Assembly: GCA_029219205.1 (NCBI GenBank) | Contig: JAQXSY010000029.1 | Span: forward strand, 1 to 41,146 | Direction of reading: 5' to 3' | DNA length: 41,146 nt | Source of the DNA: Bacillota bacterium | GTDB taxonomy: Bacteria; Bacillota; Clostridia; Oscillospirales; CAG-272 | In this document: piece by piece, positions 16,248 through 23,676 of the stretch | How positions within the stretch are numbered: position 1 is the stretch's first letter | How the letters are laid out: each line of letters opens with the position of its first letter | Notes under the pieces: generated by a model | Database searches by the model: none | The model's input: the letters and a program-made list of their open reading frames with translations, nothing else | Told to the model about the DNA's origin: nothing | Made by a program: the position numbers and the translations under genes

Positions 16248-18284
16248 ATGAGACATCAAAGTAAAACATTAACCGGATTTCAAATTTTGCTGATCATTGT
16301 CGGCGCGGTGCTTGCGGCACTGACCATTGCCATAGGAACTATTCACTATAACAAATATCTTTCGCCCGGCTGGCACGACGGCGGAACATATCATATGGAA
16401 AAGTTTTTAAAGCGCAGCACGGGACTTTGCAAAATCGGAGGAGAATACTATCTGTTTGACAATTCCGGGAAACTGCTATACGGTTGGAATTTCATCGGCA
16501 ATACCGGCTACTATTCCGACCGGGACGGGCTTATACTGCGCGGAGAACGCACTGTTGACGGAAAAACGTACAATTTTTCAGAGACCGACGGACACATAAC
16601 CGTAGGCATTGCGTATGAAAACGGCGTCGGACGCTGCTACGACGAATGCGGATACCCTGTTGCCGGCGGACTTGTCTCCGTTGACGGCAGCAATTACTAT
16701 TTTGACGAAAACGGCGAAATGCAAACCGGCATGATGATGCTCAACGGTTCGCTCTATTATTTCGGCGACGACGGAAAAGCCGCGTCAGGGTTTACATCAA
16801 TAGACGGAAAGACTTATTATTTCAGCGAATCCGAAGGAGCCGCAGTATGCGGAGCCGCAACAATCGAAGGCTCGCACTACCGTTTCGGAAGCGACGGAGT
16901 TATGGTAACCGGATGGTACGAGGAAGACGGAGCAAAATTCTACTATTACAGCGACGGAAAAGCCGCGTCAGGCGATACGGTTATCGACGGTACAAGCTAT
17001 AAATTCGCATCGAACGGAATGCTCGGATCGGGTTGGCTCGATCTTGACAGCGGAAGACTCTACATTTTACCGGACGGCGAATACGCCACAGGTAATGTCG
17101 AAATCGACGGAATTATTTATTCATTCGATGAGTCGGGACTTCTGATGACCGGCTGGAAAGATACCGAAAACGGGAAAAAGTACTACGGCAGCGACGGAAT
17201 CATGCGTTTGGGATGGGTTGATATTTCAGAAAACCGCCGTTATTACTTCGGCGACGACGGAATCCTCAGGACCGGAGTGTGCACGGTAGACGGAAACGAG
17301 CTTTATTTCGGCGACGACGGAGTTTTCACCTCCGGATGGATAAACGAAAACGACAATTCATATTATTATTACGAAAACGGAAAGATGGCAGCGGGACTGT
17401 GCGCCGTAGGCGAAAGCACATATTGTTTCGATTCATCGACCGGAGCGCTTTATAAGAGCGGCTGGTGCACGATAGACGGACTGCGCTGCTATGCGGACGC
17501 GGAGGGAAAAGCGCTCGACGGCGAGCAGACAATCAACGGTACAAAATATTATTTTACAAACCATGCTTTGATTGCCGAAGGCTGGGCAACAATTGACGGA
17601 GTACGCATGTATTTTGACAAAGACAGCAGGCCGCTGACCGGCGAACAGATAATCGACGGCGCAAAATACCGTTTCATGGAAGACGGACGTCTGCTTACCG
17701 GATGGTATACCGACGGCGAAAACAGGACATATTATCTCGGTGAAAACGGATATCCGCTTACCGGATGGCAGACAATATCAAAGAAACTCTATTACTTCAA
17801 GCTCGACGGCACAATGCTGACCGACACATATCTCGGTCTGTACTCAATAGGCAAAGACGGTGTCGCCGTATGGATTACTCCGACAAGGGAAAACTTCGAC
17901 TACTACATCTCAGAACTTGTAAAAGCCTACGCCTCGACTCCTGAAACTATCTTCCAATACATACGTTCAAACTATAAGTATAAGAAAACCGACAAGAGCG
18001 GCGACTCGATAGACGACGCGCTCCACATACTCAATTACCGAAAGGGCGCCTGCTACCATTTTGCTGCGCTGTCCTACCATATGCTCAAGGCTGCCGGATA
18101 CGAAACAATAATTATACACGGAGACGGACTGTACAATGCGCCGGAGCACTATTGGACCATGGTAAAAATTAACGGAAAATGGTATCATTACGACGCGCTC
18201 CAGAATCAGTATATGAAAACCGACAAGGAGCTCATTGCCGCCGGATACAACTGGAATTTCTCGGATTTTCCGTCAGCGGCATAA
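16248..18284 (+). CDS. Membrane-anchored cell-wall-binding-repeat protein with C-terminal transglutaminase-like domain
   Basis: The 678-residue protein has one N-terminal membrane segment (about residues 9-32) without a cleavage site, so most of it is outside the cell. Residues of about 45-540 are roughly twenty choline/glucan-binding type repeats (patterns such as YYFGDDGKAASG, KYYGSDGIMRLGW). The C-terminal 130 residues are a transglutaminase-like fold with a complete triad: Cys602 in RKGACYHFAALSYH, His634 in PEHYW and Asp649 in WYHYDAL. Such domains act as cysteine peptidases, crosslinkers or amidases; the substrate is not known, but a wall-peptide target is plausible. It heads the cluster. 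Confidence 0.88.
   Translation: MRHQSKTLTGFQILLIIVGAVLAALTIAIGTIHYNKYLSPGWHDGGTYHMEKFLKRSTGLCKIGGEYYLFDNSGKLLYGWNFIGNTGYYSDRDGLILRGERTVDGKTYNFSETDGHITVGIAYENGVGRCYDECGYPVAGGLVSVDGSNYYFDENGEMQTGMMMLNGSLYYFGDDGKAASGFTSIDGKTYYFSESEGAAVCGAATIEGSHYRFGSDGVMVTGWYEEDGAKFYYYSDGKAASGDTVIDGTSYKFASNGMLGSGWLDLDSGRLYILPDGEYATGNVEIDGIIYSFDESGLLMTGWKDTENGKKYYGSDGIMRLGWVDISENRRYYFGDDGILRTGVCTVDGNELYFGDDGVFTSGWINENDNSYYYYENGKMAAGLCAVGESTYCFDSSTGALYKSGWCTIDGLRCYADAEGKALDGEQTINGTKYYFTNHALIAEGWATIDGVRMYFDKDSRPLTGEQIIDGAKYRFMEDGRLLTGWYTDGENRTYYLGENGYPLTGWQTISKKLYYFKLDGTMLTDTYLGLYSIGKDGVAVWITPTRENFDYYISELVKAYASTPETIFQYIRSNYKYKKTDKSGDSIDDALHILNYRKGACYHFAALSYHMLKAAGYETIIIHGDGLYNAPEHYWTMVKINGKWYHYDALQNQYMKTDKELIAAGYNWNFSDFPSAA
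16761..17321 (+). repeat. Near-identical DNA repeats within the cell-wall-binding region
   Basis: TTCGGCGACGACGGA occurs at 16761-16775, 17247-17261 and 17307-17321, and a 21-base stretch is identical at 16769-16789 and 16952-16972. The protein repeats are thus partly identical at DNA level, consistent with recent duplication or recombination that can change repeat number. Confidence 0.8.
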
Positions 18285-18311
18285 AAGCAGCGTATAAACG
18301 GAGGGAATTTC

Positions 18312-18830
18312 ATGAAAGCGACCGCCAAAAGACTTTTCTCAGCAGTCATATTGATTTCAATGCTCTTTTCCTGCAGCTGTTCGTTCTGCGTCAAAGTGGC
18401 AAAACGTCTCGGACTGCCGCTCGATAATATAAATGAAAACTCTCTCGACGCAAGACTGGAGGATATTCTCAACAAAAACGGCAGAGATCTTGAAGATATT
18501 TACAATTTCGTACGTCAAAACATTACGTATAAGCGTATTGAAAAAGCGTCGGACGAAGAAATGGTCATATACGCTCTCAATTACAGAAGAGGCGCCTGCT
18601 ATCACTACGCGGCGCTCAGCCATTTTCTTCTCAAAGCCGCCGGATACGAGGTGCAAACCATCAAAGGCGCCGGACTCGACGTCAACGGCGACGGAATTCC
18701 CGACGCGGACGAGCACTACTGGAATCTGGTCATGGTCGACGGAAAATGGCTTCATTTTGACGCGCTTCAGGGACAGTTTTTAAAAAACGACGAGGAAATG
18801 AAAAAACTCGGTTATAACTGGGAGGACTGA
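18312..18830 (+). CDS. Transglutaminase-like lipoprotein
   Basis: The 172-residue protein begins with a lipoprotein-type signal; the lipid cysteine is probably Cys21 (ISMLFSCSCS), although Phe at -2 is unusual and Cys23 is an alternative. The rest matches the C-terminal domain of the preceding gene: Cys96 in RRGACYHYAALSH, His135 in DEHYW, Asp150 in LHFDAL, and a shared GYNW end. The pair looks like a tandem duplication in which one copy gained wall-binding repeats. GVDV-like DVNGDGIPDADEHY contains a calcium-loop-like Asp-rich turn not found in the first copy. GGAGGG precedes the ATG; the gap to the previous gene is 27 bases. Confidence 0.85.
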   Translation: MKATAKRLFSAVILISMLFSCSCSFCVKVAKRLGLPLDNINENSLDARLEDILNKNGRDLEDIYNFVRQNITYKRIEKASDEEMVIYALNYRRGACYHYAALSHFLLKAAGYEVQTIKGAGLDVNGDGIPDADEHYWNLVMVDGKWLHFDALQGQFLKNDEEMKKLGYNWED

Positions 18831-18836
18831 CCTGCC

Positions 18837-19130
18837 GTGAACCGTACAGCGGCTTATATTGCGCTTGCGTATTTTGCGGTAATCTCGATAGCCGCGGCGG
18901 CGGCGGTATGCTTTGATAAAACCGTCTCAAAGATTCCAGGGCATCGCCGCATTCCCGAAAAAACGCTGTTTATTCTTTCGTGCGCCGGAGGTTCAATCGC
19001 AATGCTGACCGCAATGCTTACAGTGCGGCACAAAACACGTCATAAGCGATTTATGATCGGTCTGCCCGTCATAATCGCGTTTCAGCTGACCGCTTTGTTT
19101 TGCATTCTCCGAATTTATAATTACATCTGA
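18837..19130 (+). CDS. DUF1294-family small membrane protein
   Basis: The 97-residue protein starts with GTG, with GGAGG eleven bases upstream inside the end of the previous gene. It has three hydrophobic segments. The DUF1294 pattern is clear: FDKTVSK, HRRIPEKTLFILSCAGGS and VRHKTRHKRF. The family is widespread and has no established function. It sits six bases after the lipoprotein and 14 before the MBOAT gene, so it should be co-transcribed with envelope genes. Confidence 0.87.
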   Translation: MNRTAAYIALAYFAVISIAAAAAVCFDKTVSKIPGHRRIPEKTLFILSCAGGSIAMLTAMLTVRHKTRHKRFMIGLPVIIAFQLTALFCILRIYNYI

Positions 19131-19144
19131 AACGGAAAATTGAT

Positions 19145-20536
19145 ATGGTATTTTCATCAACGGTTTTTTTATTCATCTTTTTACCGCTCGTATATCTGCT
19201 TAATCTGGTTATTCCGTCCGTGAAGGTAAAGAACATAATGCTGACGGCAGCGAGTCTGCTGTTCTACGCGTTCGGCGAACCGATCTATATTTTGCTGATG
19301 ATCTTTTCTATAACGCTCAATTACTTTCTCGGTCTTGCCGCCGGTTCGTCGGACAGAAAAAAAGCGAAAACCTCGCTTGTTTTTGCGATTGTAATAAATC
19401 TGCTCATGCTCGGCGTATTCAAATATGCCGGTTTTGCGGTTGAATCTTTCAACGCGCTGACGCGTCTTTCCGTTCCGGTTCCGCAGATCCGTCTGCCAAT
19501 CGGTATATCGTTCTTCACCTTTCAGGCTCTGTCCTACGTTATTGACGTCTATAAAGGAGACGCGCCACCTCAGAAAAGCTATCTCTGCGTTATGCTTTAT
19601 ATCTCCTTCTTCCCTCAGCTTATCGCAGGCCCCATACTCAAATACCACGACGTGGCCGCTCAGATTGAAAACCGGGTTATAACGCTTGACAAAACAGTAA
19701 TCGGCGTCCGCCGTTTCATCTGCGGGCTGGCCAAAAAGCTTTTAATCGCAAATACCGCCGGATTTATCACCGACACGCTTTTTGCCGCGGATCCCGGCAC
19801 GCTCGGAGCGGCGGCAGCCTGGCTCGGAGCCGTTTCCTACTGCCTTCAGATCTATTTCGATTTCTCGGGATATTCCGATATGGCAATCGGACTCGGACAC
19901 ATCTTCGGCTTTCAATTTCTTGAAAATTTCAACTATCCGTATGTATCCCAAAGCATACAGGAATTCTGGCGCCGCTGGCATATTTCCCTCTCGACATGGT
20001 TCAAGGAGTATCTTTACATTCCGCTCGGAGGCAACCGAAAGGGAAAGCTGCGCACCGGCTTAAACAAACTCATCGTATTCTTCTGTACCGGTCTGTGGCA
20101 CGGCGCAAGTCTGAATTTTATCGTATGGGGATTGTTCCACGGGCTTTTCATAATGCTTGAAAGCTACGGCGTTATACCGGTAGGCAAATGCCGTTTCCGT
20201 CCGCTTAGACATATTTATACATTGCTCGTCGTATGCGTAGGATTTGTAATTTTCCGCGCGGAAACAATGGAGCAAGCGCTCGTATACCTGCGTACTATGT
20301 TCACAGGCTTTTCGGGAGGCTCGGTTGCGCTTAATTCTTTCACTTCCCTGCTTTCGCCGTACAATTTGACGATTCTCGGCGCCGGTCTCGTACTCTCTGC
20401 CCCGGTCAAAAATTTGTTCAGAGACAACGCCGCAACAAGAGCCGTTTCTTACGCCGGCAGCTTGGTACTGCTCCTTATATGCATAATAACACTTTCCTCC
20501 ATGACTTATAATCCTTTTATTTATTTCCGGTTCTGA
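19145..20536 (+). CDS. MBOAT-family membrane O-acyltransferase (AlgI/DltB-like)
   Basis: The 463-residue protein has about ten membrane segments and the MBOAT signature: RYYF-type family blocks [44 protein letters not shown] and [24 protein letters not shown], then [18 protein letters not shown]. His319 and His332 are the conserved pair near the active centre. Members move acyl (usually acetyl) groups across the membrane onto exported glycans or teichoic acids. The DHHW gene right after it is the usual extracellular partner. No dlt genes are present, so acetylation of a secreted polysaccharide or wall glycan is more likely than D-alanylation. Confidence 0.94.
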   Translation: [463 protein letters not shown]

Positions 20537-20546
20537 GGACTAATTT

Positions 20547-21923
20547 ATGAATAAAAAACAGTTCAAGTCAATATACAAATTGATATACGTTATATTGTTT
20601 GTAGCGATATGCGCGCTGCCGGCACTTCTCATGCCGTTTGTCAAATCCGACGGCGGAGCCGAAAAACGCGAGCTTTCGGAATTTCCTTCCGTAATTAAAA
20701 AGGACGGCGGCTTAAACTTTGAATTCACTTCTCAGCTTGAGACTTATGTTTCCGAGCATTTTGCCTTCCGTTCCGGTCTGGTTTCGCTGAACAGTATGCT
20801 CAAATCCGGAATATTCAGGACGTCGTCAAACGAAAAAGTCATCGTCGGCAAAGACGGCTGGCTTTTCTTCAACGAAACACTCCCGGATTATACCGGAAAC
20901 GGCGCACCGGACGAAAATGCGCTTCGCCGAGTTGTCAAATCGTTGTCTCTCATGAATGAATATGCAGATGATTCCGGTATGAATTTCATTTTTGTTCCGG
21001 CACCGAATAAAAACACCGTTTACGGAGAATATATGCCCTCGAGGTATATAAAATCCGACTTTTCGGTTTTAGACACGCTTTTCGCTCTCATTGCCGAGGA
21101 CGGAAGTATAGCCTACGCAGATGTTCGCGGATTGTTTACGGAAAGTTCAGAGCTTCTTTACCACAAACGCGACACTCACTGGAACAACAAGGGCGCGCTG
21201 ACCGTCGTAAACTATGTGCTTGACATTCTTCAGAAAAGCCACAACGATTTTTCAAAAGCCTCTGCGAATATCGAGCGCACATGGGACGGCGATCTTGACA
21301 GTATGCTGTTTCCGTCGCTCGGATACAAGGACGATCAGGTTGTATACGACATTGATTATTCATACAGGTATTTAACCAAATACAAGGGCCCCGACGACAT
21401 AAGCATTAAGACCGCAAACGACAACGCAGAGGGTACGATGTACATGTTCCGTGACTCGTTCTGCAACTCGATGCTGCCGTTTCTGGCTGAAAATTTCGCG
21501 TCTGCGGAATTTACGCGCTCGGTTCCTTACCGTTTTGACAAAATCGAAGAAGGCACCGACGTCATAATATTTGAGATAGTTGAGCGTAATCTCACAAACA
21601 TCCTTCTCTACCCGCCGGTGCTTCCGGCGCCGGTACGCAATGTCCCGAATTTGTCGGAGGAAGATTTGCCCGAAGCAGAAGTCAAAGCCGAGCTGAAATT
21701 CGATATGCTCTGCATTTCTTCCGAATCGCTCTGCGAAGCAGACTCATACTACGTTATAATAAACGGGACGGCATATGAAGCATCGCCGTATAAAGACGAC
21801 GGCTTTATGATATACGTTTCCGGAATCGAAACTCTGCCGTCAGGCTCGACGGTTATGTGCATAAAAAGCAGCGGCTCCGAAAACGTAACCACAGAATACA
21901 GTTTAAAAATAATCGAAAATTAA
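20547..21923 (+). CDS. DHHW/AlgX-like SGNH-type protein, probable O-acetyltransfer partner
   Basis: The 458-residue protein has an N-terminal membrane anchor (about residues 9-28) and an extracellular AlgX/AlgJ-like domain. KDGWLFFNETLPDYTGNG is a family-typical block. The catalytic residues appear as Asp209 and His211 in RDTHWNNKGAL and Ser304 in MFRDSFCNSM, fitting an SGNH triad. Such proteins accept acetyl groups from an MBOAT partner and place them on glycans. GAGGA lies just before the ATG, 10 bases after the MBOAT stop. The last 110 residues form a beta-type module (VKAELKFDMLC onward), perhaps a glycan-binding part. Confidence 0.88.
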   Translation: MNKKQFKSIYKLIYVILFVAICALPALLMPFVKSDGGAEKRELSEFPSVIKKDGGLNFEFTSQLETYVSEHFAFRSGLVSLNSMLKSGIFRTSSNEKVIVGKDGWLFFNETLPDYTGNGAPDENALRRVVKSLSLMNEYADDSGMNFIFVPAPNKNTVYGEYMPSRYIKSDFSVLDTLFALIAEDGSIAYADVRGLFTESSELLYHKRDTHWNNKGALTVVNYVLDILQKSHNDFSKASANIERTWDGDLDSMLFPSLGYKDDQVVYDIDYSYRYLTKYKGPDDISIKTANDNAEGTMYMFRDSFCNSMLPFLAENFASAEFTRSVPYRFDKIEEGTDVIIFEIVERNLTNILLYPPVLPAPVRNVPNLSEEDLPEAEVKAELKFDMLCISSESLCEADSYYVIINGTAYEASPYKDDGFMIYVSGIETLPSGSTVMCIKSSGSENVTTEYSLKIIEN

Positions 21924-21935
21924 AGGAGAAAAAAC

Positions 21936-22493
21936 ATGAAAAAATTAATATTGGGTTCAACTGCGCTGCTTGCAGCCATAATACTTGCATCATGTTCAAA
22001 TCAGACTCAAACTGACGGAAAAGATTCAACCGAAAACGTCACTTCCGACCAGACTTCCTCAATACCTCAGACAACCCTTCCCGGTTTTTCTGCGTCCGAC
22101 TACCGCTTCAGCTACAACGGCACCGAGCTTATTCCCGGAATGAAAATGTCGGAGGTCAAAGATAAGCTCGGAGAAACCACAGACTACTCTGAAGCGCCCT
22201 CCTGTTACGCAGAAGGCAATGACAAGGTATTCGAATACAGCGGCGGACTTACCGTCTATACTTATCCTTCGGGCGAGGACGATATCATATCAATTATTGA
22301 GCTTTCGGATGATACTCTCTCCACTCCCAAAGGCGCGAAAACCGGAATGAGCTGGGACGAAATCACCGCGCTTTACGGCAGCGAATACACCGAGGAGGGA
22401 CTTACAAAGGTATACTATCTCGACGACGGCAGGTCTCTGTCATTCTCGGTTGAAAACGACAAGGTGGTACTTATAGAATACCTCAACAATTAA
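21936..22493 (+). CDS. Small lipoprotein of unknown function
   Basis: The 185-residue protein has a clear lipobox (IILASC, Cys20) followed by a Thr/Ser/Gln-rich linker of about 35 residues. The folded part appears to hold two similar halves: GMKMSEVKDKLGETTDY and GMSWDEITALYGSEY, each followed by strand-rich sequence (KVFEYSGGLTVYTY and KVYYLDDGRSLSFSV). This resembles BamE/SmpA-like small folds but no confident family can be named. A strong AAAGGAG site precedes the ATG, 12 bases after the DHHW gene. Confidence 0.8.
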   Translation: MKKLILGSTALLAAIILASCSNQTQTDGKDSTENVTSDQTSSIPQTTLPGFSASDYRFSYNGTELIPGMKMSEVKDKLGETTDYSEAPSCYAEGNDKVFEYSGGLTVYTYPSGEDDIISIIELSDDTLSTPKGAKTGMSWDEITALYGSEYTEEGLTKVYYLDDGRSLSFSVENDKVVLIEYLNN

Positions 22494-22568
22494 TTAAAGC
22501 AGCATTTTCCAGCAGTACGGCCGGTATTTTCCGCCGACCGGCAAAGAAAGGCATTGGTAAATAAATAA

Positions 22569-23642
22569 ATGAAATCGAACAGAATCAGGCTCGCCGCACT
22601 TTCTCTTTCGCTTGTTTTGTCGCTTTCTTCGTGCAGCATTGATATAGAACGTCTTGTTTTCGGCGAAAATGAAGGCGAGGTTACTCAGAATATCGAAACC
22701 CAGCCCGGCGAAATAACTCCCGACCCGCAAGACACCACTCCAAACAGAAACGATATTCTTGTCGTTGACGGAGACAAGACGATTCGTCTTACCGCAATGA
22801 CGGTTATTACGGAAACTATGCCGGTATACGCCGAGGGCAGCGTTGAATCCAAAACCGTACGGTCATATAAAAAAGGCACGACCGTAACCGTTGAGGTTAC
22901 CAACGATACAATGTGGCGCGTATACGACGGCAGCAATCACGTCGGATACTGCGAGATTGACAATGTTATATATGAGGATGCCGTATATTATGCGGAGCTT
23001 CCGGTCGAATACGGTACGTTTACGAACGGATACGACGCCACGTACAGCGCAAAATCTCATCTTGTCGACGTCCGCAAATACAACGATCTGCTTGAGACGC
23101 CGATGATAATCGACATGATCTGCCGCACCTACACACGCAAAGACGGCAAGCCGTTTTACAACAGAAATCTATGCCTGCTTCAGTATGACACATTAATGAA
23201 GCTTCTCAAAGCGCAGGCACAGTTCAACGCACACGGCTATACAATAAAAATATATGACGCCTACCGCCCCACAAGCGTTCAGTGGGCTTGGTATGAAATC
23301 GTAAATGTCCATAAATGGGTCGCCAACCCGAATCAGGGAAACGGCGGCGTTCATGACCGCGGAGTCGCGGTCGACATCTCGCTTGTCAATATCGAAACCG
23401 GTCAAGAGGTTGAGGTCCCGACGCCAATGCATACCTTCAGTGATCTTTCTGCAAGAAATTCTTCCGGAGAATGGAGCTACTGGGCAAAATACAATGTTGA
23501 GAATATACTGACCCCGATCATGGTTGAGTGCGGATTTGATATCATCAATTCGGAATGGTGGCATTTTCAGGATAAAAACCTGAACGACTATCTTCCGACT
23601 GACCATCCGATCGATGAGATTCCGCTTGTAATCGCTTATTGA
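22569..23642 (+). CDS. Lipoprotein with SH3-like domain and VanX-type D-Ala-D-Ala dipeptidase domain
   Basis: The 357-residue protein has a lipobox (LSLSSC, Cys18), a Pro/Thr-rich linker, a bacterial SH3-like region (about residues 70-140) and a C-terminal M15D peptidase. Zinc ligands and catalytic residues are all visible: His262 and Asp269 in GGVHDRGVAVDIS, Glu329 and His332 in SEWWHFQ, plus the YDAYRPTSVQ arginine block. VanX-type enzymes cut D-Ala-D-Ala. An exported, lipid-anchored form would act on peptidoglycan stems or released dipeptide, not inside the cell as VanX does in glycopeptide resistance. A 75-base gap precedes it. Confidence 0.92.
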   Translation: MKSNRIRLAALSLSLVLSLSSCSIDIERLVFGENEGEVTQNIETQPGEITPDPQDTTPNRNDILVVDGDKTIRLTAMTVITETMPVYAEGSVESKTVRSYKKGTTVTVEVTNDTMWRVYDGSNHVGYCEIDNVIYEDAVYYAELPVEYGTFTNGYDATYSAKSHLVDVRKYNDLLETPMIIDMICRTYTRKDGKPFYNRNLCLLQYDTLMKLLKAQAQFNAHGYTIKIYDAYRPTSVQWAWYEIVNVHKWVANPNQGNGGVHDRGVAVDISLVNIETGQEVEVPTPMHTFSDLSARNSSGEWSYWAKYNVENILTPIMVECGFDIINSEWWHFQDKNLNDYLPTDHPIDEIPLVIAY

Positions 23643-23676
23643 CATATGAAGATAGTAAAAAATCCGGAGGTGCGTA

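Noticed and set aside
16248-17850. CRISPR-like or satellite repeat array
   Set aside because: The repeats are in frame and encode wall-binding motifs; unit length and spacing follow protein repeats.
22520-22542. GCCGGT/ACCGGC hairpin before the VanX-type gene
   Set aside because: No U-run follows and the stem is only six bases, so it is not a terminator; a minor effect on translation cannot be judged.
22569-23642. Vancomycin resistance gene vanX
   Set aside because: No vanH, vanA-type ligase or VanRS two-component genes are near, and the protein is exported and lipid-anchored.
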